Source of the DNA: Sulfitobacter albidus
GTDB lineage: Bacteria > Pseudomonadota > Alphaproteobacteria > Rhodobacterales > Rhodobacteraceae
Assembly: GCF_018200035.1 (NCBI RefSeq)
Contig: NZ_CP073581.1
Location: 2,910,501 to 2,974,500 of the forward strand
DNA: 64,000 nt
Direction: 5' to 3'
A program made the position numbers and the translations under genes. The notes below the pieces were generated by a model. The model saw nothing but the letters and a program-made list of their open reading frames with translations. It did no database searches and was not told where the DNA came from. Shown here piece after piece: positions 9,146 through 17,255 of the stretch; the stretch's first letter is position 1; the number at the start of each line of letters is the position of its first letter.

Positions 9146-9168
9146 AAAATCTCGACGGGGAAAAAGAC

Positions 9169-9414
9169 TTAGTCTTCTTCGACTGCGCCTGTTGTTGTGT
9201 CGCTGTCGCTGTCGTTGGAAACGACGGCTGCCAGAACGGCGGCGGCTGCAACTGCGCCGATCACGGCAGGAACACCGATACCGGAGCCAACCTGTGGAAC
9301 GAACACGCCTTCATCCTGAGGCTCTGCTTCGACAGTTGCCGTGCCCAGCGAGCCGGCGAAAGAAGCGGAAGCCATCATGGCGATGAGGGCGGATACGGAA
9401 AGTGTCTTAAGCAT
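9169..9414 (-). CDS. Small exported protein, YjbE-like
   Basis: This 81-residue protein has a clear signal peptide (MLKTLSVSALIAMMASASFA, cleavage before GS), a hydrophobic Gly/Ala-rich segment (VIGAVAAAAVLAAVV) and an acidic Ser/Asp/Thr tail (SNDSDSDTTTGAVEED). The ATG at 9414 is preferred over 9423 because AGGA sits 8 nt before it. Size, signal peptide and low-complexity polar tail recall E. coli YjbE, and the gene follows yjbH and yjbF on the same strand, as the small gene accompanies them in yjbEFGH. The resemblance is in architecture and position only; no enzymatic function is visible. Confidence 0.65.
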   Translation of the reverse strand: MLKTLSVSALIAMMASASFAGSLGTATVEAEPQDEGVFVPQVGSGIGVPAVIGAVAAAAVLAAVVSNDSDSDTTTGAVEED

Positions 9415-9561
9415 TGGTGTCATCCTGTTTTACTCAATGTCAGGGTCTCTCACCCTGGTACGATTAGGTGCAGGGATAGCCTACGTGATTGAAATTCACA
9501 ACTATCCATTCTGCGGTGCGTCATTTAATTGGCAATGATTTGCCCAATATCTCCGCAATGT

Positions 9562-10269
9562 CTAGTTTTTTAGCAAGATCATCTCGAAGTAGCCAGAGCG
9601 CGGCCCCACCCATTGTCGCGATTTTCGCACCAATCCGCTGCCATCCTGCACCCAGTAATCATTGCTCAGCACGGTGCGCGCGTCCTCTCCTGCGCGGCAG
9701 TTTTCCCGCAGGTGAGTTGTTGGAAACTTTTGATTTACAACGATAATATTTTCACGACCAACAACAGATACGTCACATTGCAACTGGAACTTTGTTGTCG
9801 TCGCGTCACCGTTGGAGATTTCATAGCTGCGCAGCCCGGCGTTTGCGCGTCGGCCCTGCACCGCCAGAACGGTCATTGTCGCATCTGCGGCAATAATGTC
9901 ACCCCCGACGCCACGTGTGCCCACCAGGACACCATCACGCAGAAAGACCTGTGCATTGTCGGAGGAGTTCCAGATCTCGACCCGTCCCGGATGCGAATCG
10001 CGCCGCGATGCAGCGCGGCGGAGAAAGTCGCTCCCGCCCAACAACTCAGGATTGATCTGAAGCGCGGCCTCACGGGTCTCCGCCAACATCTTCGGCGTGA
10101 CCTGCACCTTCGGCGCGCGCTCCGCTCTCTGCGTGCGAACCGCCTCGCGCAGCGAACCGACAAGCACCGTGCCCAGGCTGCGCTCTTCGTTGGCGGATTC
10201 GGAACTACAGGCCGCCAGAAGGCTCAGCCCCACAAGCGCCCCAAGCGCACCACGACCCATGCGTCTCAT
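9562..10269 (-). CDS. yjbF: YjbF family lipoprotein
   Basis: This 235-residue protein begins with a lipoprotein signal (ALGALVGLSLLAACSS, lipobox LAAC). The rest matches YjbF/GfcB lipoproteins: VEIWNSSDNAQVFLRDGVLV, GTRGVGGDIIAAD, YEISNGDATTTKFQLQCDV and the closing YWVQDGSGLVRKSRQWVGP. The start at 10269 overlaps the yjbH stop as ATGA, which decides against the longer frame beginning at 10428. In E. coli yjbEFGH and gfcABCDE take part in surface polysaccharide export. The YjbG/GfcC partner is absent here. Confidence 0.85.
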   Translation of the reverse strand: MRRMGRGALGALVGLSLLAACSSESANEERSLGTVLVGSLREAVRTQRAERAPKVQVTPKMLAETREAALQINPELLGGSDFLRRAASRRDSHPGRVEIWNSSDNAQVFLRDGVLVGTRGVGGDIIAADATMTVLAVQGRRANAGLRSYEISNGDATTTKFQLQCDVSVVGRENIIVVNQKFPTTHLRENCRAGEDARTVLSNDYWVQDGSGLVRKSRQWVGPRSGYFEMILLKN

Positions 10270-12422
10270 TGCCAAACCCCCGACCAATTCCCGACCAAGC
10301 CCTCGCGGTGCCCTTGCACGACCTGATCGTACAGGCGATTGGGCACCGACAGGCGCGCGCCACCGTCCCGCTGGATCGGGCGGATTGTCGTACTCAAACT
10401 GCGGCTGTCGGGTTGGCCAAGGAACCAATCGACCGGGATCGTCAGGGTGATCCCCTTGTCAAACGACCCCTCGCCAAAATCATCCGCCGACACATCCGTG
10501 AGCGTAAAGAAGCCACCGACCTTCCAGCCATTGTCAAACGCCCGCTCCAGCGTGACGGTCGCCCCGACGTCACCGGCCAGATAGCGGCCCACGTCCAATT
10601 GCCCGGTGTAGCCGTTGCCGAATTCATAGTAGGCCGAGATATGGCCCGTCGCGACCCCGTAGTCCTGAAAGCCAAAGCCCTGATCGAATTCACGCTGTCT
10701 GACATAGTTGGCCTCGACCCCAAGCGCGAGACGACTGGCCACGGGCTTCCAAAGCATCTCCGCCGAGACGCCACCGAACATACGCTCCAGGTAGCCAGCG
10801 GTGACGCGGGCATAAAGATCGCTGCGCGGCTTCCACTGGTGATTGACGTAAAGCGTGCGCAGCGTGGTGTCTGCGCCTTGCGCGTATAGCCCCGCATTGG
10901 TCCGTACGGGCTCCAGGTTCGAGGTACTCGGCGTTGCGTTTTCACCGATGTTGCCGGTCAGACGGTGGCGCAGTTCCCCCGCGATGGTCCAACCGGGTGC
11001 GGGATTGAACGACGCCTTGGCGCTGATGCCCGCATCGATGCGTACGGGCTCCTCGGGGTCGAAAAAGCTTTGCGCGATGTAGGGACCGACCGACCAGCGG
11101 AACGCAGGATAAAGGTCTTGGTTGCGCGCGGTGTTGACCAACGACGGGCGCGCGTTCTCGATGCCCGAGACCGCAAGCAGCGCGTCGGGCGCGTTGGGTG
11201 AGGTTTCCAGCGCCTCTAGGTCGGACCGGCGGAACACCACCGTCGACTGCGGCAGCCCCGCGATCATCGGCGTGATGCGGAATGTCTCGACCGAGGCGGG
11301 CAGAACCCGCGCCATCGCACGCGCCACACGTCCGATCCCGATTGTCGTCGCGCGGTAGCGTTCGTTGCGGAAGCGGATCTCGGTGGTCGAAGCCGTGGTG
11401 CTGGCCTCGACCAGCGTCAGCCCTTCGGCCTCCAACAGCGGGATCAGCGCATCGCGCACCGCCCCCGAGGCCGCCGCCTCTGTCACGACCCAATCGCCGG
11501 AATAGGCCTGCGGATCGGCGCTGCGCCGGGGGCGCACATCAAACGGGCGCGGCGCGGGAATGCGCAGCGCGGATGGCGGGCGACTGGGGTTCAACTGCAT
11601 CTGCACGTTGACGCCAAATTCAGAGCCATAGAGGTAGTAGGCGCCGAGCCGGATCGCGTCGCTTACCTGGTATTCGGCGCCGAAGTTGAACCGCGAGTCC
11701 CGCTCAAATACGCCCTCACTGGTCTCAAGCGCGTAGGCGTCAGAGCTGTACTCGGCCTTTACGCCGAACTTGTCGTTGATCTGCCATTCCACCCCGGCAA
11801 AGGGCGCGGCCTCTCCGCGGAACCATTGATCCGTCGACAACTCGCCACCGGTGTCGCCGGGCACAAACGCCGGGCGGTCGCTGCCAAAGGGCGCGCCGAT
11901 CCCGCCGGAACTCCCCAGACGGCCCCAGCCCAGGCCGACCGTCGCCTTGATCCGGCCGGGCAGGCGGGCGCCCTCGAACGTCTTGGTCGCGGCCACGAAT
12001 TCACCACCATAGATCCCGGTGCCCGCAAAATCCTGCAAGCCGACGGTGACCGCGGGCAGATAACGGCTTTCGCGGTTGATGAGAAAGCGCAGATCGAAGC
12101 TACGGTCACGGTAGACATCGTCGAACCCGGCAATATCGAGATCCTGCACCCCGATATAGCGGAAGCTGGCAGAAATGCGCGGCGTCGCCTGAAAGCTGAG
12201 CGTGGTACGGGTCTGACCGCCGAAATGCGACACGCCAACGGTGAATTGCCCGTCCGGCAGCGCCTCGCCCGAGGGCATGTCGATCAGGCCCGGTGCGCCG
12301 TAAAAGTTCAGCGACGGGCGGTCGGGGGCGTCAAAAATCGCATCGGCATTCTGCGCCACGACAACGCAGGGCATCGCCAGTGCGGTGCTCCCCAGCGCAA
12401 GTGTCAGGAAACGTCGGATCAT
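10266..12422 (-). CDS. yjbH: YjbH domain outer membrane protein
   Basis: This 718-residue protein has an N-terminal signal peptide (FLTLALGSTALAMPCVVVAQ) followed by the YjbH/GfcD pattern: SLNFYGAPGLIDMPSGEALP, GVSHFGGQTRTTLSF and alternating beta-strands with aromatic residues throughout, consistent with an outer-membrane barrel. A mid-protein segment (about 335-440) forms a separate, probably periplasmic, domain. The C-terminus ends LYDQVVQGHREGLVGNWSGVW. Start ATG 12422 was chosen because the signal peptide begins there. The product probably works with YjbF in polysaccharide secretion or modification at the outer membrane; the exact role is not established for the family. Confidence 0.85.
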   Translation of the reverse strand: MIRRFLTLALGSTALAMPCVVVAQNADAIFDAPDRPSLNFYGAPGLIDMPSGEALPDGQFTVGVSHFGGQTRTTLSFQATPRISASFRYIGVQDLDIAGFDDVYRDRSFDLRFLINRESRYLPAVTVGLQDFAGTGIYGGEFVAATKTFEGARLPGRIKATVGLGWGRLGSSGGIGAPFGSDRPAFVPGDTGGELSTDQWFRGEAAPFAGVEWQINDKFGVKAEYSSDAYALETSEGVFERDSRFNFGAEYQVSDAIRLGAYYLYGSEFGVNVQMQLNPSRPPSALRIPAPRPFDVRPRRSADPQAYSGDWVVTEAAASGAVRDALIPLLEAEGLTLVEASTTASTTEIRFRNERYRATTIGIGRVARAMARVLPASVETFRITPMIAGLPQSTVVFRRSDLEALETSPNAPDALLAVSGIENARPSLVNTARNQDLYPAFRWSVGPYIAQSFFDPEEPVRIDAGISAKASFNPAPGWTIAGELRHRLTGNIGENATPSTSNLEPVRTNAGLYAQGADTTLRTLYVNHQWKPRSDLYARVTAGYLERMFGGVSAEMLWKPVASRLALGVEANYVRQREFDQGFGFQDYGVATGHISAYYEFGNGYTGQLDVGRYLAGDVGATVTLERAFDNGWKVGGFFTLTDVSADDFGEGSFDKGITLTIPVDWFLGQPDSRSLSTTIRPIQRDGGARLSVPNRLYDQVVQGHREGLVGNWSGVWQ

Positions 12423-12541
12423 TTTCTGCTCTCTATCCGCCTGCCGATTGATCGGCTCTTGAAAATCTATGCACGCGCCCCCGCAGGAAAGCAACCTGAC
12501 CGGGGCGCGCGCGGGGTCACCGTGATAATTCTACGCCGCGT

Positions 12542-14422
12542 TCATGACGCGCTCGCTGCCGTCATTTTGCTGTCGAACCCATCCACCCAGCGCCGCACCA
12601 CCTCGCGCGCCATCTCTTCGTCGCTGGCCACGAACGCCTCTCGCAGACCGCGCAGGGCGCTGGCGATTTCAATCTGCGACAGCCCGTGTTCACGCGCGGC
12701 AAAGATCTTGGGATACTTGGTGCCCAGGATGTCATTCGAGATCGTCAGCTCTTCGCTCATCTTTTCGCCGGGGCGCAGGCCGGTGATTTCGATGGCGATA
12801 TCGCCATCCGGGTTGGCCTCGTCGCGCACTTCGTATCCCGCGCTTTCGATCACCTGACGGGCGAGGGTAAGGATCGGCACCGGCTTGCCCATGTCCAGCA
12901 CGAACACCTCGCCGCCCTGCCCGATGGAGCCTGCCTGAAGCACCAGTTTCACCGCCTCCTGCACGGTCATGAAATAACGCTCCACGCCCTTGTCGGTGAC
13001 GGTCAGCGGGCCGCCCCGGCTCAGCTGCTCCTGAAACAGCGGCACGACCGAGCCTGACGATCCCAGCACGTTGCCAAAGCGGACCATCGAAAACACCGTC
13101 TGGTTCGAGCGCTTCGCCATGTCCTGCACGACCAGCTCCGCCAGACGTTTCGACGCGCCCATCACATTGGTGGGCCGCACCGCCTTGTCGGACGAAATCA
13201 GCATGAACCGCTGCACCCCGGCCTTCGCAGCCTGTTCGGCCATGGTCTGGGTGCCAAAGACGTTGTTGACCAGCCCGGTCAGCGGGTTCGCCTCGACCAG
13301 CGGCACATGTTTGTAGGCGGCCGCGTGCAGCACGATCTCGACCTTGTGCGTGGCCAGCAGTTTGCGCACCTGTCGGCTGTCGGTCGCAGATCCCAGCACC
13401 GGGACGATCTGCGTCGCCAGCCCCTCCTGCTCCGCCACGGCGCGCAGCTCCATGTCGATCTGATACAGCGCCAGCTCACTCAGTTCGAACAGGATCAGCC
13501 TTTCGGGGCGACAGTCCAGTACCTGGCGACACAGCTCTGATCCGATGGAGCCACCGGCCCCGGAGACGAGGATCGACTTGCCCTTGTAGACGGCCTGCGC
13601 ATCGCCAAGCGGGCTGTCGACCTCGTCACGCCCCAGGAAACTCTGCGCCGATACCGGCGTGAGCTTGTCCACCAGCGCCTCCTCCCCGATCAGCTGCGAG
13701 AAGGACGGCAGCGTCTGCACCTCCAGCCCCATCCCTTCGAGCCGCCGCGCGATCTGCGCCTGTTTTGGACGGCTCAGCGAGGGCACGGCCAGCAAGACGC
13801 GGTCGATCTTCATCTCGCGCACCACTTCGGCCACACGGATGGGCGCGTAGACGGGCAGGCGGTGCACCAGCATCCCCTGCAAGCCCTTGTTGTCATCGAC
13901 AAAGGCAACCGGCTGGATCTTTTCGTGCGCCCGCAACGCCGACACCAACTGCGATCCGGTGGTGCCCGCGCCATAGATCAGGACCCGGCAATGCTCCGCA
14001 CCCGATCGGTAGATCGCCATGACGATCTGCAGCATCACGGCCCGCGAGGCGACGGCCAGGCAAAAGAAGACAACGCCGAACACCATATGAAAGCCGATCG
14101 GCAGACCCATCCCCGCAATGTCCGAAATCGTGATCGACGCCACCGTGAGCAGGATCGCAAACACCGCCGTCAGCCCGACCGCCGCCGCCTCGTAGGCGCT
14201 GACCTGCACATCGCTGATCCCGGTCCAGTAGGAAAACCCGATACCCGCCGCCAGCATGTAGGGCAGGATGATCAGATAGCTTTGCAGATTGCTGACAATC
14301 CCGTCAGGCAGATCCAGCGCGGCAAATGCAAACAGCGCCGACAGTGGGATCAGCACGGAATCCAGCCCCAACATGATCCGCCGCTTATGGACCTTTGTCA
14401 GTGATTTCACCCAATTGAGCAT
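12542..14422 (-). CDS. CapD/FlaA1-type nucleoside-diphosphate-sugar 4,6-dehydratase
   Basis: This 626-residue membrane protein has four N-terminal transmembrane helices (about residues 15-120), a CoA-binding-like Rossmann domain (RVLIYGAGTTGSQLVSALR) and a C-terminal extended SDR domain starting SILVSGAGGSIGSELCRQVL. The catalytic region reads SSDKAVRPTNVMGASKRLAE, with Met in place of the usual Tyr of YxxxK, as in other members of this family. It would make UDP-4-keto-6-deoxy sugars for surface polysaccharide. ATG 14422 has AAGG 8 nt upstream; the ATG at 14446 has its GAGGG directly abutting and is less likely. Confidence 0.9.
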   Translation of the reverse strand: MLNWVKSLTKVHKRRIMLGLDSVLIPLSALFAFAALDLPDGIVSNLQSYLIILPYMLAAGIGFSYWTGISDVQVSAYEAAAVGLTAVFAILLTVASITISDIAGMGLPIGFHMVFGVVFFCLAVASRAVMLQIVMAIYRSGAEHCRVLIYGAGTTGSQLVSALRAHEKIQPVAFVDDNKGLQGMLVHRLPVYAPIRVAEVVREMKIDRVLLAVPSLSRPKQAQIARRLEGMGLEVQTLPSFSQLIGEEALVDKLTPVSAQSFLGRDEVDSPLGDAQAVYKGKSILVSGAGGSIGSELCRQVLDCRPERLILFELSELALYQIDMELRAVAEQEGLATQIVPVLGSATDSRQVRKLLATHKVEIVLHAAAYKHVPLVEANPLTGLVNNVFGTQTMAEQAAKAGVQRFMLISSDKAVRPTNVMGASKRLAELVVQDMAKRSNQTVFSMVRFGNVLGSSGSVVPLFQEQLSRGGPLTVTDKGVERYFMTVQEAVKLVLQAGSIGQGGEVFVLDMGKPVPILTLARQVIESAGYEVRDEANPDGDIAIEITGLRPGEKMSEELTISNDILGTKYPKIFAAREHGLSQIEIASALRGLREAFVASDEEMAREVVRRWVDGFDSKMTAASAS

Positions 14423-14578
14423 CGTATCGCCTTCAAAACCGCGCATCCCTCACAAACGGGCGCGCCCCACCGAAACACCGTCAGCGCTTAGGATAATCCG
14501 CCAGCAGCATAAAGCCATTCCGCGCGCTTGCCTAACGTTTCGTCCCGATCTGTCACGCAAGCAACCTCCAGCGCTGCC

Positions 14579-15190
14579 TCACCGCCGCCGGAAAAGATTG
14601 GCAATGGTCTGGAATACCAGATCGAAATCATAGCAAGTACTTTGATTCCGTTGATAAATCAGATCCAGCCGGGCCTTGCGCGGCACACAGATCCGGCAAT
14701 AGACATCATCGGTCTGCGCGGCATTGGTGCAGCGCGACAACAGCCGCTCCTCGTGCTTGTGAAAGCGGATTGTCGCCAGCCCGGTCACGCCGGGCCGCGA
14801 TTTCAGGACCTCCGCGTAGATTTCGGGAAAGCGTTCGACGTATTCGCGCAGCGGCGGGCGCGGGCCCACAAACGACAGATCGCCGCGCAGGATGTTCCAC
14901 AGCTGCGGAAATTCATCCAGCCGCTTGGCCCGCAGGCGCGCGCCCACCGGCGTGACCCGCCCGGCCTTGTGCGCCCCCGACACGCCCTGATCCTCCGCCA
15001 CCACGGTCATCGTGCGGAATTTCAGCAGGTTGAAAGGCTGATCCGGTGTCTTCATCCGCTCCGCCACATAGAACAACGGGCGGCCTTGTTTGAGGTAAAT
15101 GTAGATTACCAAAGCCAGAATAACCGGCCCCAGAATGATCACCAGAAGGCTGGCAAAGAACAGATCGAACAGACGTTTGCGCCAGGTCAT
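14579..15190 (-). CDS. Undecaprenyl-phosphate sugar phosphotransferase (PglC/WcaJ C-terminal type)
   Basis: This 203-residue protein is the small, single-domain form of the bacterial sugar transferase family that loads the first phosphosugar onto undecaprenyl phosphate. It shows the re-entrant N-terminal helix (RKRLFDLFFASLLVIILGPV), FYVAERMKTPDQPFNLLKFR with the KFRTM signature, RLDEFPQLWNILRGDLSFVG and PRPPLREYVERF, and SRPGVTGLATIR. AGGAG lies 8 nt before the ATG at 15190. The gene is embedded in the 3' end of the preceding epimerase frame (278 nt overlap), which is unusual. It is probably the priming enzyme for the polymer made here. Confidence 0.9.
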   Translation of the reverse strand: MTWRKRLFDLFFASLLVIILGPVILALVIYIYLKQGRPLFYVAERMKTPDQPFNLLKFRTMTVVAEDQGVSGAHKAGRVTPVGARLRAKRLDEFPQLWNILRGDLSFVGPRPPLREYVERFPEIYAEVLKSRPGVTGLATIRFHKHEERLLSRCTNAAQTDDVYCRICVPRKARLDLIYQRNQSTCYDFDLVFQTIANLFRRR

Positions 15191-16043
15191 CGGGGGGCTC
15201 CTGCGACAGGTCGCATTCCGCGACGATCCCGGCGGGCGTACACGCCCGCGCCTCAAAGCGGTAGAGCCGTTCGAGCCGCCGCGTGTCAAAAACCACCCGC
15301 GCGATGGCCGTGTCGGGCGCGGGCACAGGCGACCAAGGCAGACCGGCGGCATCCAGCAGATCCCCCATGGCCACCGCACCGGGTGCCGCGACGTTCAGGA
15401 TGTCCGGCAAGCTCTGCGCAGCACACAGCGCGGCAATCACCCGCGCCAACGTGCGCGGCCCGATATAGCTGCGCTGCGGCGTGCTGCCGTCACTGAATTG
15501 GTGCAGCGTCATGCCGGGCCGCCAGCCGCCCAGGATCGCGTCCGCACCCGCCACATTGCCGATGCGCAGGATATGCGCGCGGCCACCGCCTTGCGCCAGC
15601 ACCGCATCCTCCATGGCCGCCTTGGCATCTCCGTATTCCGACAGCGGCGCGCGCGGCGTATCCTCGGCCAACGGTCCTGCCTGCGCGCCGTAAACCGCCG
15701 CCGACGAAATCGCCAGCACGCGCGTCCCCGGCGCGGTTGCGCGCAAGGCGGCCAATGGCAGCGTGGTGTTGAGCGACATCGGCGCCCCCGTGCGTGCCGC
15801 GTAGGCCGGGGTGACACCCGACAGGCACACCACCGCCGCACAGCCCTGTGCCAATTCGGCCAGCCGTTCGGGCTCTTGCAGCGGATCGCACACCGACACG
15901 CCCGCGCCCGGCACGCGCGCCTGCGCCCGCAGAGCTGTGCCGTCCGGCCAATGCAGCCGCAGCATCGCGCCCAGACGCCCCGTGGCCCCCATGACGAGGA
16001 CGGGCCGATTCCCGGTTGTGTGGGTTGAAATCATTGACGCCAT
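14913..16043 (-). CDS. NAD-dependent epimerase/dehydratase family protein with overlapping 3' extension
   Basis: The first 285 or so residues are a normal small epimerase: VLVMGATGRLGAMLRLHW (nucleotide binding), ISSAAVYGAQAGPL, YGDAKAAMEDAVL (YxxxK) and HILRIGNVAGAD. Homology-like sequence ends near GIVAECDLSQEP, but no stop codon occurs until TGA 14913-14915. The frame therefore continues about 93 codons through the sugar transferase gene in a different frame, giving a glycine/arginine-rich tail that does not look like protein sequence. Either the stop was lost or an indel removed it. No strong ribosome site precedes the ATG at 16043 or the alternative at 16034. Confidence 0.7.
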   Translation of the reverse strand: MASMISTHTTGNRPVLVMGATGRLGAMLRLHWPDGTALRAQARVPGAGVSVCDPLQEPERLAELAQGCAAVVCLSGVTPAYAARTGAPMSLNTTLPLAALRATAPGTRVLAISSAAVYGAQAGPLAEDTPRAPLSEYGDAKAAMEDAVLAQGGGRAHILRIGNVAGADAILGGWRPGMTLHQFSDGSTPQRSYIGPRTLARVIAALCAAQSLPDILNVAAPGAVAMGDLLDAAGLPWSPVPAPDTAIARVVFDTRRLERLYRFEARACTPAGIVAECDLSQEPPDDLAQTSVRSVLCQPSGDHSGAGYSGFGNLHLPQTRPPVVLCGGADEDTGSAFQPAEIPHDDRGGGGSGRVGGAQGRAGHAGGRAPAGQAAG

Positions 16044-16145
16044 GCGCGGAAAGGGTATCTTGCCCCAAACAGGTTTCCAAGCCAGCGCAGCGGCTATTTT
16101 TCGACACTGCACCGGCTCAGGACACCAAAAATAATGGTGGTGATT

Positions 16146-17255
16146 ATGGGCGTGTGGTGGAAACTCTGTCTTGGCGGGCTTTTGGCGCTGTCCGTCGCGG
16201 CCTGCGGTCCGCTGCCGCGCGGGGCGGCGCTTCGCTCTGAAATCATTCAGGGGTCGAATGATGCAGTTGCCGATTTCGCCGTTTACCCCGTGACCAAAGC
16301 CTTTCTGCCCAGCGTCAACGCATGGCCCACGACGGGCACAAAACACTATGGCTGGCTGGGGCACAGCCACGGCTCCGCGACGCAGGTGATCCGCCCCGGC
16401 GACACCATCGACATCATCATCTGGGACAACACGGATAACTCGCTGCTGACCGTGCCGGGCCAACGCACTGCCAACCTCGAAGGGATGCGGGTCGCGGCGA
16501 ATGGCACGATCTTCATGCCCTACATCGGCAAGGTCCGCGTCTCTGACCGCAGCCCCGACAGCGCGCGCGAATTGCTGCAACGCCGGATCGAGGTCATCGT
16601 CCCCGGCGCGCAGGTACAACTGCGCATGGCCGAGGGGCGCGTAAACTCCATCGATCTGGTCGGCGGCGTCAGCTCCCCCGGTACGATCCCGATGCCGGAT
16701 CAGAATTTTTCTGTTCTGGCGGCGATCTCGGCGGGCGGCGGTATTCAAAGCAGCCTTGAGAACCCGCAGGTCAAACTGGTGCGCGGACACAAGATCTACC
16801 AGACTTCCGCGGCGCGCCTTTACGAGAACCCGCAGCTCGACACCCGCTTGCGCGGCGGCGACAAGGTCATCGTCGAAGAAGACCGCCGTTATTTCCTTTC
16901 GCTCGGCGCGGCCGGGCAGGAGAGCCAGCATCAGTTCAACCGCGATTCAGTTTCCGCGCTGGATGCGCTGTCGATCATCGGCGGCGTGCAGGATTCCCGC
17001 GCCAATCCCGAGGGCGTGCTGATCCTGCGCGAATATCCCGCCAGCGCGCTTGCCGCAGGCGTGCGCGGGCCGCGTCAGCAGCGGGTGGTGTTCACCATCG
17101 ATTTGACGTCCTCGGACGGGCTGTTTTCTGCCCGCAATTTCCCGATCAATTCGGGCGATCTGGTGTTCGCGACCGAAAGCCCCGTGACCAGCGCGCAGAC
17201 GATCTTTGGCCTCATCGGCTCCGCCTTTGGCGTAATCAATATCGCGACGAACTGA
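16146..17255 (+). CDS. Polysaccharide biosynthesis/export lipoprotein (Wza family)
   Basis: This 369-residue outer-membrane export protein has a lipoprotein signal ending LSVAACGP, the Poly_export domain (VIRPGDTIDIIIWDN, NGTIFMPYIGKVRV, ARELLQRRIEV) and two SLBB-type segments (VNSIDLVGGVSSPGTIPMP and YFLSLGAAGQES). The C-terminal part ends in a hydrophobic stretch, QTIFGLIGSAFGVINI, consistent with the amphipathic membrane helix of Wza. The start at 16146 is preferred over 16134 because GGTGG lies 5 nt before it. It is divergent from the epimerase cluster and abuts the convergent glycosyltransferase gene (TGATCA). No Wzc tyrosine kinase is nearby. Confidence 0.9.
   Translation: MGVWWKLCLGGLLALSVAACGPLPRGAALRSEIIQGSNDAVADFAVYPVTKAFLPSVNAWPTTGTKHYGWLGHSHGSATQVIRPGDTIDIIIWDNTDNSLLTVPGQRTANLEGMRVAANGTIFMPYIGKVRVSDRSPDSARELLQRRIEVIVPGAQVQLRMAEGRVNSIDLVGGVSSPGTIPMPDQNFSVLAAISAGGGIQSSLENPQVKLVRGHKIYQTSAARLYENPQLDTRLRGGDKVIVEEDRRYFLSLGAAGQESQHQFNRDSVSALDALSIIGGVQDSRANPEGVLILREYPASALAAGVRGPRQQRVVFTIDLTSSDGLFSARNFPINSGDLVFATESPVTSAQTIFGLIGSAFGVINIATN

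Noticed and set aside
16044..16931. Upstream extension of the epimerase frame over the Wza-type gene
   Set aside because: It is antisense to the export lipoprotein gene and the epimerase nucleotide-binding motif starts right after the ATG at 16043.
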